A stretch of DNA of 64,000 bases from Erythrocercus mccallii (GCA_013397435.1 VZRG01000444.1:66277-130276); one strand, 5' to 3'; positions 23,121 through 37,242 are shown, numbered from the stretch's first letter. Numbers and translations are program-made. The notes: generated by a model not told the origin, from the sequence alone.

Positions 23121-26100
23121 AAGTTCCACAGAAATCCTGACATGTTGTGAGTGAGAGCTCAGTCTCCTTACCAGAGGACTCTGTTTAGACCTGGAGCTTT
23201 CAGAAGTTGTTCTTAGGCAAAATAATAGAGATTTTTATTGCTTGATTTCCTTTGCACATCCATCTTTGGACACAAGGAGGCCAAAATGCATTTTACAAGG
23301 CAATGATTCAAAGCTGACATAAACTGAGATACTGGTTCTGGGAGGAAGATGATTTCTGTCAGGACTATGACAGGCATCCCAATACTGCACTGTAAGCAAT
23401 TGAAGAAGGAAGAGTAGCAACATGTCATGTCCCAAGGCCACCATGCCACAGCTTCCAATAAAAGTTAAAAACTGTTAAAAGTAAATATGATGAAGGAAAG
23501 AATTTTGCTTCATTAAAGTACCTTAAACAATAGAACTTGCTGAATTCACCTGAGGTGACCTGTTAAAAATAGGAACAGAGAAGTATTTTCCCTTATTGAC
23601 CTCTAGGGACTTAGTGATTTGAGTATATACAGCTGAATCTTGAAGAATTACCCACTAGGAATGATTGAGAAATAGAGAATTTCTTCAACAGATTTCTCTG
23701 AGATACCATTGCTTTACAGTGTGGAATCAGCTTGAAAGAGATCAGCATAAAGACCTAATATCATTTGATGATGAGGCATTTTAGGCATTGCCTTTGTCTG
23801 TTTTTGGCTGGTTTTGTTTGTTTGATTAACTCTGCTTGAAATCAAGTCATAGTGGCTTACAAGGACATTCAGTTTACTTTCTCACATAAGGGAAGGAAAA
23901 AGAGACAGCTACATCAAAAAGATGAACAGGATAAGCAAATATAACAGACTTTCATGCCTCTTCGTCCTGCAAACTTCAAAGTACTATTCTGGATTATGCA
24001 ATTATTGTGTTAATTGCCTTTATTTCAGAGTTTACTTAAATAAAAATCAAATAATAGTAGTGAAAATAATACTTATTCTAACAGATAAAACAAATGTTTT
24101 AAAACAAGGTATTCTAAAAGTTGCTGAATTCTCTTTAGATGAGATTCATCTCTTTTTTAATGCTTTTGTGCAATGCTGCTAAGCTCAGCATTAGACAAAG
24201 GATCACTTAAGCATAAGTGAAATGTATATGCAAACCTAAGGTGTTGGCAAGGATGTATCTTGCTATGTAAAAAATAATAAATAATAATAAAATGCTTGTT
24301 ATCAGTCAGCAAAGGGCTGGAACCTCAGAACCTGGAATTTGCAGAATGTCACTGACAGCCCCTGAATCCTCCTGTTCTACAAGGGACTGCCCTGAACACA
24401 CAAAGATTTGGGACATGTGGTGCGTTGGACCAACTGGGTCATTCAGCACTGAATAAAGGTTGATGTGTTTAGTACAAAGGTATTATCCTAAAAGACTTGT
24501 CTCATTCTTACTAAGCTTTATCTTCGGGTTGGTGAAGGAGAAATGAAGACAGAAGCATGCCCTGACCTAGGTGCCAGAGCACCATCCATATTTAACTCTA
24601 CATAGTTTGAAGGCTGAACAGTCTTTTGCCTATGAGAGCTTGTAGAGGGCAAGTTCAAAATTTGGATGTGGAATACATAACCTGAAGAGCTTTGATTACT
24701 TCTCAGTAAGTCCTCTGTGGAAAAAACCTATAGACACTAGAGACTTGAAACGTTACCTGAGACACAGGGTTCTTATTTAAGTAATTATATGCTCTTATAT
24801 TGTAAACTATGCCCAAATGACTAGGAACATCTTGGGAAGAAAAGCAGGAAACCAAAATATTTCCTGGAAGCATCCAAATAATGGAAATAAGAGGAACAAG
24901 AATACAGGAGCTGGAACAATTTCTTTGATGGGAACCAAAAGATCTATTGAAAACATTTAACAGGTCACCCACCCTTTTGTTACCCTGCAGTTATTAAGCA
25001 TATTTCTCAAATTTGTGGTAAAGCAAAATACAAGAAGTATAACTTTTCTATAAAGAACTACATCTGAATTATTTTTATTTTCTTCCCAAAAATATATACA
25101 TTTCAAAGACTTGAAAAGACATTACAACTTAATGGAAGTAATATAGTTTGACTGTCTGGGCTCAATTAAAGAAAGACAAAAAATAAGGTACTTGGATCCA
25201 GAATGAAATTGAAGGGATGAATTTATGCCTTTTAGCTAAAAGTGAGTACTGATTGTATCTTCATGTGTTGCTAGAGGGGATAACCAGTCTTGTGAACATG
25301 TTCGGTGTAGTAGGTCCTTCAGGATTTTGTGTTAGCCAGTTCTGCACCTGTGTTAAATCAATATCACAAATGGTGCCTGCTGGGGGCTGTTCAGGAGGGG
25401 TTTGGGGAAAAATAAAGAAGAAGAAAAAAAGGCACCTTATTGCTTTTAGTGCTAATGGTACATTTATTATGCTGAACCATAAATCTGTTTTGCCTGATAC
25501 TGTTCTTAGGCATCAATAACTCATGGCTGGGAGTTCAAGGTACTACCACTACAATTTCTGGAAATGTTCTGATGGATGTCTGACAACTTAACTTAATCTC
25601 CAAAACTAAGTGTGGTTGCTTTCCTGCTCTTAAGCTCATAAAAGCTAGTTTAGGGAGATGCTAAAAATAATTAAAATTTAAATTCAACATCCTGGAATCA
25701 GTGACAAGAAAATCCAACAGAAAAGCCTGCCAGTAGTAATTATTTTCAGTTGATAAAGATCATTCATTTACTCAAAATAAATAGGCATATTTATTGAATG
25801 GTTAATTAACTGCTTTTTCATTTTTCAACTTTTTTCTTTCCTCCTATTTTTGCCATTCTCTTTTAGTATTAATATGCAAAACAGCAGATGGTTTTTTTAT
25901 GAGATAAGTGTAAAAATAGTCACTTGGGAAATCAATTTATAGGCACTCTCAGAGGCACAATAGGCAATCCTATAAATCTTACAAAAAATCTTGAAAAATA
26001 ATTTAAAGGACTATCATAGCTAGTTTTATTGTAGAGGAAGATATGTCAAAGAGAAATGAAAGAAATTCCAATATTCAGATTATTGTGACCTTGACCTATT

Positions 26101-27970
26101 TAATGTTCATAGTTTAATTGTAGAAGGTTTTTATGCTTAATTGGATTATAAATTTTCAGTTATTTTCTAGGATAATGTATTTTGTTAAATATCAGAATCT
26201 GCACATGAGTAAAAAATTACAAAATTAGTGATACCTATCTGAGAAGTATCCACTGAATTCAAGAATTCAGTGTTGACCTTTCATGACTGGAATATTTCAT
26301 CATTTGGTGGAAAATCGGGGACCTTTTTGTAAATAGGTACGATACTAAATATTGTCAAATACTAAGGAAAGGAGGCTTGAAAACACTGACATATGTTAAC
26401 ATCTAAATTGTACAATTTAAGATGTTTGGAAATATGACTGCTTTTTAAAATGCTGTTTAATTCAGTTGCAAGTTTGGTAAGGTATCATTTAAGGACAAAA
26501 AGGTATTTAGAGATGTTCTTCTGCCAGTTTGAATATTGGCATTAGTCAGATACCAGGAAGTTTAATCAACTAAAGGAGAAGAACATTCCTCTTTGACTAG
26601 TTCTCCAGTGGTTTTCTTTGTGATATGACCAGGTCAAGTAATAAAAAAAATAAATGCAGAGTAAATTGAGGTCTTTAACTGCTAGATAATATTTAAAGTC
26701 AGAAATCAAAGCTTTTGCTACCTGTTTCAAAAAGGAAGTATGTGATATGCATTTATAGGTTTTGCTTACAGAAGTAGCACATGCAGAGAAATGGTCAAAG
26801 TCTTCAGAGGGACTTGGGTACAGGACTCCTATAAGGAATTCCCCCTCCTCCTCCATTTATAAGACTATGTGTTATCAGGTCTAAATACAGAAGTTTATTT
26901 TTTGAAGACTTTGAGCCATTGTTTACACATTTCAGCATGATTCACTTGTGCAGGTTATTCAGGAACACAAGGGATAAATTATTTTGAGAAAAGAAAGGTC
27001 AGAGAAGGACAGAAAAATGCCAAAAGCCTGCACCACAAGATGTTGTAGTTGTCTCTCCAGTCACTGATACCAGAGCATTTTAGTGTTTCAGCAGATCTCA
27101 AATGGAATCTATATTAGTATGAGCAAACCTCAAACAATGATTTATTTATGTGCAAGGCATCTTAAGAGCAAGGTGTCTAAAAAAATTGTCCTGTTTACTC
27201 AAGGTTGTTGGCAGGAGTGAGGTCTATGAGATACTGCTTCCTTCATTTCAGCATGGAATAGAAAGGATCTTGTGGAAATAAACTCAGCAAGTAAGGGCAA
27301 TTTAGTGACAAGCACTGCAAACCTCTATTGCCATATTTTCCATAAAAGAAAAATTCCAGAACTTGTTTCATAGGCTTACAGTGTTCTGTAATGACTAGCA
27401 TTATCTTCGGAAGATGTTTAGCAAAAGAGTTTAGATTGATTCTTACTCCACATGTTAAGCCCCCAGACATGCATATTTTCATCTTCATCCTCATGAGAGG
27501 TTGTCTAGTCCATTCTTCTTTTTCAGTTGCCAGATTTTTCTACAGTCATTTTCAAAAGGCTACAATTTCTAAAAGTAATTTTTTCAAACTTTTTCAAACT
27601 TTATTTACTTTATTTACTTTGACCTCGCTGAGGTGTCAGAATAATTAATTTGCTAGTTGAGTATTATATACTTGACTTATTTTCTTATCACTGTTAAGCA
27701 TTAGACATTAATACTCTACCAGTGCAACTGGCTCAGAAAGTCTTTTGCCTAAACTCCTACATGTCAGCAATTTCTGTATCAATTTGTGTTTAGATAGTCT
27801 AGACTTGCCAGCAGATCAGACCCAAGGAAAAATGCTTATAGGAGTTACTGTAAACTGAAAAGTATTGTGGCTCAATGGAAGAGCAATTTGGCTACTACCT
27901 AAGAGAAGTAAAGAGTATTTATACTCCAGACAAAAGCTATGACTTTCAGGTGTGTGTTGAATGACAAAAC
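23121..27970. other. Intergenic DNA without recognisable genes
   Basis: AT-rich. Open frames are under 100 codons and without motifs. A short A/T repeat occurs at about 24270-24292, and short direct duplications (TTTTTCAAACT, TTTATTTACT) occur at about 27577-27618. Confidence 0.45.
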
Positions 27971-28387
27971 TTAATGTTTGCTAACTATTACACTGGATTT
28001 ACTTATCCTCATGAGATCAGACTGTGATGAAGTTGTTCTCTGGTTGGATATACAGTTAAAGGAACTATCATAGAAAATATGACTGGAAAGCTTTGAAGGA
28101 ATATCCAGTTCCTCATTTAGCCCAAAGATGGAATCAGCTGTATCAAACTTAGACAAGTTTGCCTGAACTGCAACATCAAGCAAACTGTGTATTGCCTTTG
28201 CAATGCTGCCAGCCAAATTTGCATTCTGTTCATTTAGGTAGTCTTTTCTACTCAATTTCTGGGTATTGGCTTGGGCAACCTGTAGTTTACCAATGAACTT
28301 CCTTTATTTTCTTACCTGATGCATTTGGTTATCTCTAGTCAGACTGTCCTGTCCAGTGCCATGGCGGTGGAGGCACCTGAGCTTGCT
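27971..28387 (-). pseudogene. Unidentified decayed reading frame, possible retrocopy fragment
   Basis: On the minus strand one frame stays open for 139 codons from 28387 to the TAA at 27971, broken by a single internal TAA at 28304-28306. The translation is protein-like, not low complexity: a Gln/Asn/Leu-rich, possibly helical segment (LNEQNANLAGSIAK), then DSIFGLNEELDIP and a Ser-rich end. It differs in character from the simple translations around it. I do not recognise the parent protein. It could be a processed pseudogene, a domesticated-transposon remnant, or chance. No poly(A) tail or target-site duplication was found. Confidence 0.3.
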
Positions 28388-31300
28388 TTAGGTGAGTACT
28401 TTGTCTGCTTTGCTCTTTGGAGTGCTATGACCAGAAGAATTGCTGGTTTTGCACCTTAATTAAACTGTCCTTGTATGTTTCCAAAGCCTAATACAGGTCA
28501 TGATATTTCCAAGTCTTGATTAACCCAGGCCAAGTAAACAGATTTTTTCTGAAGCACTCACTCTTATTTAACACTTGAAACACACCAAAAGTAGAGGTTG
28601 GTACATACAAATTATATAAAGTTTTAATAGGGACTCCTCATTAGCAGTCTAAACCAATATGTGAAAAAACATAAATGCACCAAGATATTTTTATTGTTAT
28701 TTTCTGAAGATAGGAAAAACAGTTAGTGATTTCAAATACAGAAATAATGGTTTTTTAAAATCATTCTCAAGTTATATTTTGCTTGGTTTTTTTTGGTTTC
28801 CACATTCTACTTAACTCAGGGTATTCTAGCTGTAGGTCTTATTAGTGATCTGCCTTTTATATCAAATGCTTCTGATTTTTTTATCTTTTTCCTTTTTCTT
28901 TTTTTTTTAATTCTCAAGAAAGGAAAAAGGAAAGCATTCAACAAGAGACAGTGAAAATCTATATTTCAAAAACCAGTTAAAACCAAGCATTTATTTTACC
29001 TGATCAAATTTGATAGAAAAGTCATTGTAAGTTTATCTCGAAAGGGAAAATGTAAATTAAATAGATTTGGAAGACAAAAATTTGGATTATTTTTTTTCTC
29101 TTTCCTCTTGATTTTCCCTTTTGAGATCAGAGCTCAAGTCATGTTTAGTTTGCTAAGGACATAACTAATATTAATAGAGTCTGCACCTAACCTGGCTTCT
29201 GTAAACCCCAGTCAATGTTCCACATTGAGGCTTAAAACTTTTCTTGACCTGTCTTTTAATGTTGCCACAGGATTTTGTGTCCAGTTGCATTTACTCTTGA
29301 TTATGTCTAATCAAGCAGTCTCAAATATAACCAGAAAACATCTTAGTGAAACCTTTGCCTTCTTTTGTAACGAGAAACTTTATCAATCAAAATATTCATT
29401 CAAGAAGAATTTGTATATGCATTGTATGTATTTAAGGCTCTTTGGTTACTACTGAGGCATTAAAATGAAATAAATTATGGAATAAAAGTTATATGCAGTA
29501 GTTTTAATTTATATAAAGTGCTTTTTTTAAACAAGGTTGTGTAGTTTTTTTATTGGCTGGCTAAGCCTGAATACTTGTTTCTCCTGTTATGCCCTGCACA
29601 AAGTGCTGATACGACCCAAACAATAATAAACCACAAAATATACCAAGGCTTCTCTCACGAAAAAACAAAACAAAATCAAAGAAGCACCAGAAATTACTGT
29701 AAATACCTTCACAACAGAGAATGTATCTTACCCGTAATTTTCTGGAAAAATCAAACCTCTGTAATAGAAGCAGTTTAACCCCTGTAACGCCATGTACAAC
29801 AGGTAAAAAATGGTTACTTTCCAGAAACTAACCACCATGCAGTAAGATTTACTGGAGGGAATAGCAATTCCCTTTGGAAATTAATCCCAGACTTTATCTT
29901 ATAACAATGCTTTCCCTCTACTCACCACAGTAAGCAATACCCAGCAGAGGTGTGCAGGAGCAGTGTGTGTCTGTCGGTGCTTTGCCTTGCTGTTGCTCTC
30001 CCCTCAGCTGCAGCTGAGCAGTCCTGCAGACACCGTGTGACAGGAGCTCTGCTGCCTTAGAGCAGGTACAGCTGCAGCTTCAGCACTTGCTGTCTGCCTC
30101 ACTCCTTCCGGTCATTCATTCCAGGGGAGGAATGACACCAGCATTTCTGAGCTGTTCTTGTCTTTTCTCCCAGAACAGTCAGGGAAAGCAGACTTCGTGA
30201 TCTCCATGCTAACTACCAGCCTGCCTGCTGCCAGTTCTCCCTACTTCTGCCAGTGATGACATTCAGCTTGCTCCTCCACACAGGATACAGCACTGATTCC
30301 TCATTATGTAAGGCAGTCTAGGTCAAGTGTAGGAGAGGCACTGCTGGCCTGAGCAAGCTACTGGATTGCTCCCTCATCTTCATGGGGTCTGGAAGCTGGA
30401 TCCTGATCTTTGCTACATCTTCTTGGGTGAGTGTTTTTGCATGATTTAAATGGTTACTGTGCTGCTTTTCTATGCAGATAGCTGTCAGCCATGCTGTGAA
30501 TTGCAGAGATACTTTCTTAGGTAAAAACAGCTCTGTCAGCATGATTGAAATAACATAGTAGTTCTTCTAGGCATCTCAGCTTTAGGACACTTTGCAAATA
30601 AATAAATCATAAATCGGGTTTGTTAAGAAGCATCCTTTCTAACCATATGGGGATTAGTGTTAATTTGACTGATTAAGCAGTGAATGAAATCCATTTGCTT
30701 GAAGATGATGTGGGAAATCATTATTGGATATTGCTATTAGCTCTGAGAGGTTTACTGCAGTTCTTGGCTGTTGCATGTTTTTTCAGCCTTGCAAATAGTG
30801 CTTCTCCTATTAAACGTAACAAAAGAAACAAAAATTGTATTTAGTTTTCTTATACGCTATGGTTATTTTTTGAAGCAGCAACAAAATCCAGTGTGCTATT
30901 TGCTATGTACTGCATTAATGTGTGAATCTTAATGCTTCTGAGATAAGTAAGGTGAATACTGCAGATTAAATTACATTTAGTGACTGCTCTGCAGAGTGCC
31001 AGAAGAGTACATGGGAGCTAGATTTATATTAAAGGGTAGCTTATATTTATGCACCATGTAGAATTCAGAGACATTTCTTTGTATTTCAGCCCCGCTGAAA
31101 ACCAGTCTGTAACAAAGACTAGAACAGGTTTGTCCTTAATTATACATACTGGGTATTGTCAGGTGCTGGAATGTCTGATCATACTGGAATGCAGTAGAGG
31201 AGGCCCAGGAAAGTAGAAGCATAGCACTGATACTGCAGTATCATATAAGGAATTTCAACAAGGCTAGCTTGCTAAGGACAGCTAATAAATCTGAAAACAT

Positions 31301-34300
31301 TTTTAACATATTTGAGAGATTAATTGGAACACTTGTCTTTATGTGCAGTACCATGGACAGTAACTTTTTTGTTCTCTGATGCAGGGAGTCTCTTTCATGG
31401 GATTCAGCAATCTTTGAAAATTAATACAAATTTAAGATACATAAATGAATTAAAAAATACTGGGGAATGTATTGTAAAAACACCCAAACCAAAACTGAGA
31501 GGAGCTTTGGTTAGCATTGTATCAATGCACTGTATTTAACAGCTTACTGCCAAGATTTCTTTTAATATTAACATTAAAATAGTGGTGTTTGTATTGAATT
31601 ATGTTAATGAGTGTCAAAATAGTAAATTAAGAATGCAAAAGGGTTGGCAATTTACAATAAGGCATTGAAAAAATTTTCATGCCTAATAGGTAACTGCTCA
31701 CTTTAAGTGTAAATGCCGAAATCCCTTAAATCCAAAAAGATTGGATATTTATATAAGGTTATGTATTAATATCAGATTAAAACTAATTTTGATGGGAAGG
31801 ATGGAAGCCTTTTAAGTGTGTTTTTTCTCCCCATAAAAAACTTGATGTTTTTCACATTGTTCTGGAAATAACTAATAGACTTTAATTTCAGCACTTGTTC
31901 CGAAGTGAGGTGATTGTTTTATCATTTTCTTATTGTCTTTGAAAGATCTCTTTCTCTGGGAAAGAACTGACAAGCAGTCAATTGTCTTTTCATCATGGTC
32001 TTACCTTTGCAGTTACTAATTTTTTTTTATTTTTTTTGTAATGACAGTCATATAGATTAATGCTGTGATTTGTTAGATATACCAGGCTGCAGCCTTCATT
32101 GGTTACATTGAGAAAGTTAGGTTCAAGAGAGTGTAGCTCATTTTTGGTATCTTGATAACAGCTCTGTTGCAATGCAGCATATTACATTGTATAATATTTT
32201 ATAGATACCACTTCAGACTTCAAAATACAGAAGTATGTCTTTCAAACAAACTTAAAATAATAGTGTAGTATCGGAGCTTAGAAAAAAACTGCTAGGTACC
32301 ATGAATTATTGCAATGATGTACTTCACATTCTTTGTCTCTTGCTGCATGAAGTGTTCTAAAATAGTTACGCTATTATATATGAGTACACTGTGTTCCATC
32401 CCATTTCAAGTGTGGGTGCTTGAGGTATTTTCTTACTCAAGGCTCAAGGATTATTAATAACATATATATTCAATTAGAAAGAAAAAAAGCCTTATTGTCT
32501 TTAAATGTATAGTGATCTTCTGGAAGTCTTATTTTTATTTTTTGCGTCATGGTTCATAGCAGGGCACACAATACTTTTCAGCATAGAAAGCTGCAGATAC
32601 TACAGTAGGATATAAAGTGTTAGAAAATGGTGTTTTCTATGTGTATCCATATATCCCATATTTTGGTATATCACTTTGGGTCTGATAAATTGAATCTGAG
32701 CTGTTAAATATGTTTTGAACCCACTACAATGCAGGATATTTGTTGTTAGTGGTCAGTACCTCCTCCTGGTATTTTTCTGTGGTTTACTGGAATTGTCCAA
32801 TCCATGGCTATATCAGTAGCTTGCTTTCAATATTCTTTATATTTCCTCAAATCACAACATGCAGCTGGATTTTCTGACAAACTTTTCACTTTTTCTCAGA
32901 GCACTAGAATTTTATGTACTGCAAAGAAGTTTCTTTGCTCTCTTCATAGTCATGGAAACTACACTGAAACTGAGGTGCATGCAAACAATACCAAAGTGTG
33001 TCAAGTAAGTTATTCAGATCTCAGGTATTATCTATCCATTTTAGTTGAGTAGTTGAGATACATATTGTGATGACACACATATGCTAAATAAGTGCTAAAT
33101 TGAAAAGGAAAGACTAAAAATAGTAGTGTTTTAGTTTATGTCATGTAACAACTAGTAGTATAATTGACAAGCTTTCCATGTAAGTTTAGGCTCACAAATG
33201 CAGGTCTTTCACTGTCTAGAACTGCCAACTTTTATTTGCATCTAGTACACAAAAATATTCCTAATCTGACAAAAATCTATTGCTGTAGAAATGTGCTTTC
33301 CCTATTCTGAAGACAGCTGTTTAGAATTTGGCAGATGTGCTTTGTTCCTTGGGCAAAATGTTACTATACTTTTTATTCTGAGGTTTTCCTTGCTCTTCCT
33401 TGAAATTGGTTGGATGCAGTTTTCTGTGTTGCTACAATTTGTCTCATTTTCGGGTCCTGGGTCTCCATTATGATGTTTTCCCATCCTTAACTGCTTGCAT
33501 ATCACTTCTGTGACTTCAGTACAATTGGTTCACAAGTTTAGAAAGAGAAAATGTCCCTTGGATCATGATGTTCACCAGCGTGTCCATGCAGGATCTTGGT
33601 TGGCTAATCCCTTAGATTTAATTACTGCATTAGCTGTTTTCCACACCCACTGTAATTCATAGAATTCATTGCTAGAACACTAGAAAGGCATACTGTGAGG
33701 GATCAAGGGAGATTTTTAAAAAATGTTTTGGTAAATAAAATACACCTCATAAACTTTCATGAAAAAGACACATATATATTGCTCTTAACACTTTATTAAC
33801 TGAACATACTATTCTGCGTTGTTGCTTACATGGTTTGCTTGACATGGCTGAACATCTGAACTTCTAAGGTTAATTTTGAAGGTTTCTCTAGATTGTACAC
33901 AACTATGTTGCAGCAAAAAATGCTGAAACATAGTTGTTTGTTGCAGCAAAAATGCTGAAAGATAGAGACAAATAAACCTATATTCCTTTTAAAATTCATT
34001 TACAGTTCATTATAAGTTCTTTTCAGAAAGGGAACTGTGCTACAGAGAGGAACTAGAGAAGGCCTTCAGATGAATCCTTTCATGTGCTGGACAACAACAG
34101 GCTCTCCTAATGTCTGGTAATCACTAAAGCTCATGACCCAAAAACTTACTGGGCTGTTCTTCACCAGTGCTCTTAAATATTAACACAGTGTTCCTGAGGT
34201 AGGACAGGTCAAAATTTATATGAGGACAAGTGAACCACAGACCCCCATTAAGGCAAAGTTACCAGGTCTGCAGAATCTGAAATCCGCAGGATTGCAAGCT

Positions 34301-36239
34301 CATGGCTGCGTTGGAAGTTTGCCTGGCAGCTGTGTCCCTGCTGTGTGTGGCATGGAGGGATTCTCCCAGTGCCTGGTGGGTGTTTGCTTCAGCCCATGGC
34401 CATTTTCTCCTTGGGTGTCAGGGAAGGATTTGTAACCACATCTGCATGAAGAACTGCTCAAAGATTTCCAAATGGAATGCAATGATTTGCTGGACTTGTT
34501 TGGCTTTGAAAATTATTCCACTAGCTATTAGCAGTTTACTAGTTGTTTACTAGATGGTAAAAAAGGCAAATAGATTTTGGGGAGGAGAGGAAAGGGAGAC
34601 CATGTTTTATTTACTATCTTCCCATCTATCTTAGAATTGGAGCAGCTCTGGTTGAGAAATCTGTTTTTTGTTTTCTTCAGTTGTGGTGCAATATATAAAA
34701 CTTTAAAAAGACAAGAATTCATGGGATATAGCTCTTTAGCAGTTGGAAAGAAGTTGCTGTTTTGTTGATCAAGTCTCTCTCAAACTCCATGACAGACAAC
34801 AGTCTGATTCAAGAAGCCAGCAAAGAAGCTTGTTAAGATAATCAGAAACTCTATCAAATTTCCTGACAATCTAAGCTGCTGGAGCTGAATTTGAGCACCT
34901 GGTTATATTATGAGCAGTGAAATTGGTGCCATGAGAAACCTGCTTGGAAAAATCAGCTTTCAGCATTCTGTTTATGATTCTTGGAGATTTCTCAAAATCA
35001 GTGGTCATATTAGGCATCCCGTGGTGAACCTCTCATGATACTTAAAGAAGGATGTCTTAGTTCATTAATTCCTAGTTTAGTGCTTAATTTTGTGTTATTT
35101 CATTTCAAAGTGCAACATTTGAAAGGAACTATGCCTGGAACATGTCAAATGTGTCCAGTTTGTAACAAAGACTGGAGGGACTCATACTAAAACATCAGGC
35201 TGAGGAGCAAGTATTTTACCTTTTATCCCTGTGATAAATCTGTGTTTATAAACCCCAGAAAATCCATCATTTCCAGAAATATCCTCCATGAACAGGGATG
35301 GGAACGATCAACTGTCATCAGCAATTGTATCTGAACATCTGTTTAGTATTAAAAATTTTTAGGTTTCTGAGTCAGATATTACTAGCGCTACAAAGTCATT
35401 TCTCACCTCCAAATACTCTACATGATCCTGAAGAACTTTGCAAGTATATGAAGTACACACAAATCTGCCTAAGAAAGAATCACAGTTGAACTGTGTGCTA
35501 CCAACTGCTAATACTAAGATAATGATTTAAAGCTCTTTCTGCCTGAAGATCATAGACTCAAAATGCTTTTGGGTAAAGGGGAGCTGCCTGAGCCACTTAG
35601 CAACCTACCAGTAGTACCAGCAGAAAAGCTAAATTAGAAACTGGTGATCATGACAGCAGTGAAAGATGAAAGCATGTGAGGTCTTTCTAAATCAGAGCTC
35701 AGATATATTCAGAGGAGACAGGTTTAGTGGTTGTGTCCAGTTTGGTCTTGCCATTTCTAAATCAGCATTTTAGTATTAGCAATTGAATCTATTATGGTGT
35801 GTTTAAACTAAATATTTAGTGTCACAAGCTTGCTTGCTGTCCTTTTAATCACTGCAATATTTGAAGACCTATTTTAAAATTGTGCAATTAGATTTCATTA
35901 TTAGAACAATTGTTCATAACATTCAGTACTGATAAATGCTTGAAAATTAGGTGTTATACTGAGAGAATTCCAAGTGCTTCTCGTGAAGGGACAAGCATCT
36001 GAGGTCACCACTGGGAGGTGGAAAAATTTTAAGCAATCAAAACATCATGATGTAAAAATATTAGGAAAAAAACCCACATAAGAATATTAGAATTGACTTT
36101 AAGGCATAAAATTCATTAAAGCTGCTTGGGGTCACTGAACCAGAGCTTAACATTAAATGTCTGTTATATCATAGATATGCCTCATTGCATACAGGTATTA
36201 ATTAGATTCATATTCTTCTGTCTTTACATGCAGAAACGG
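28388..36239. other. Intergenic DNA upstream of the SCN1A promoter region
   Basis: AT-rich with a GC-richer patch at about 29940-30260 that holds several CAGCTG E-box words (about 30007, 30012 and 30070). A 33-base-period direct duplication lies at 33907-33960. Short open frames (at most 83 codons) look incidental. I recognise no RNA genes or mobile elements. Confidence 0.45.
33907..33960. repeat. Short tandem duplication (period 33)
   Basis: The word GTTGCAGCAAAAA followed by TGCTGAAA occurs twice, at 33907-33928 and 33940-33960, differing by one A. This is a small local duplication with no evident function. Confidence 0.8.
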
Positions 36240-36730
36240 TATTGAACTGTGACAGAAATGTGATGTTATTTTTAGCCCTCCTTCCATGCGCCTCTCACCT
36301 TTGCAGTCAGTGCCTCCTCTTTTCCTTTCCTACCCCTGTGCACCCACCCCCTCCCCCCCCCAGCACGGCAGGCACTGGGGCTTTCACAAGTGCTCGCTCA
36401 TGGCCAGCCCCACTTTCATTTTTATTGTCGGTAAAGCAAAATGAGCAGTATAAAATGCTGCCTGATTTAGCTCCAGCTGAGGCTGATCCAATGCAGATGG
36501 GGTTCATTGTGTTAGCAGTTACCGTTGCTGTTACTTAGCAGACTGAATTTTAAAAAGGAGCCTTTTTTTGTCTAGGTTCCAGATCTGGCCGCGCAGCTGC
36601 CGCCCCGGTGCAGGGGAATGTGCAGCGCTGACGCGGCAGTGGTGCCAGGCGGCGATCAGCAGCGCCGGCTGTGATGGGCGGGCACGGCACGGGACCCGGG
36701 CACAGCCACCCTGGTTTTGGTGACTGCACC
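36240..36730 (+). promoter_or_regulatory. SCN1A: Inferred SCN1A proximal promoter / CpG-rich region
   Basis: A C-rich run (about 36343-36362) is followed by a TATA-like TATAAAA at 36449-36455. A short run with little low-complexity sequence (about 36440-36560) leads into a CpG-dense, GC-rich stretch at about 36585-36720. It lies 0.6-1.0 kb upstream of the segment that resembles the mammalian SCN1A 5'UTR exon. In mammals SCN1A uses several 5'UTR exons with promoters a few kilobases apart, so this could correspond to a second promoter. The 98-codon open frame here (36242-36538) looks incidental. Confidence 0.5.
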
Positions 36731-37139
36731 CCTGACTGATGAGGCGGAATGTACCAGCCCTCCTCAGTGGGCAGGTGTAAAAGGAGACAGAGGACAGGTA
36801 GCTTTTAGCTGTGACATGCCAGAGGCTGACCTGGAAAGGTTTCTGGTGCTTTCCTAGGGGCTGACACTAACACAAACTATTTCCTTCACACGTTTCAGAG
36901 ACATGTAATTAACTGAAAAGAAATTAAAATTACTGAAAACTTTAGCTTATTTAACACTGGATAAAGAAGTCTACTTCTCTGCACTATCCCTGCCCTTTGT
37001 TCCTCCCAGAAGGAAAACGAGGTTGCAGATTTTCAGTCTCGTTTAGGTCAGGCAGTCTCTCAAAAAGCGGTCTTTTACAGCCCGTGCTTTGCTTTTGCCG
37101 ATAGATGGGGCTGTCCTTTAAGGTGATGGCTTAGTATCG

Positions 37140-37242
37140 TTTTTTTTTTCCCCCCTTTCTTTCTATCTTTACCCTCCTCTCTGTCTCTTTACCCTCCTCC
37201 CTTCCCCCTCTTTTTTTTCTTTTTTCTTTTTTTTTTCCCCCT
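37140..37242. repeat. Long polypyrimidine tract upstream of the SCN1A 5'UTR exon
   Basis: About 100 bases that are almost wholly T and C on the plus strand, with only a few purines. Runs of T and C alternate, and the word CTCTTTACCCTCCTC is nearly duplicated inside. Such homopurine-homopyrimidine tracts can form triplex structures and are common near promoters. Confidence 0.85.

Noticed and set aside
30079..30100. REST/NRSE-like site (TTCAGCACTTGCTGTCTGCC)
   Set aside because: Only the left half-site matches the consensus; the right half lacks GGACAG at the correct spacing.
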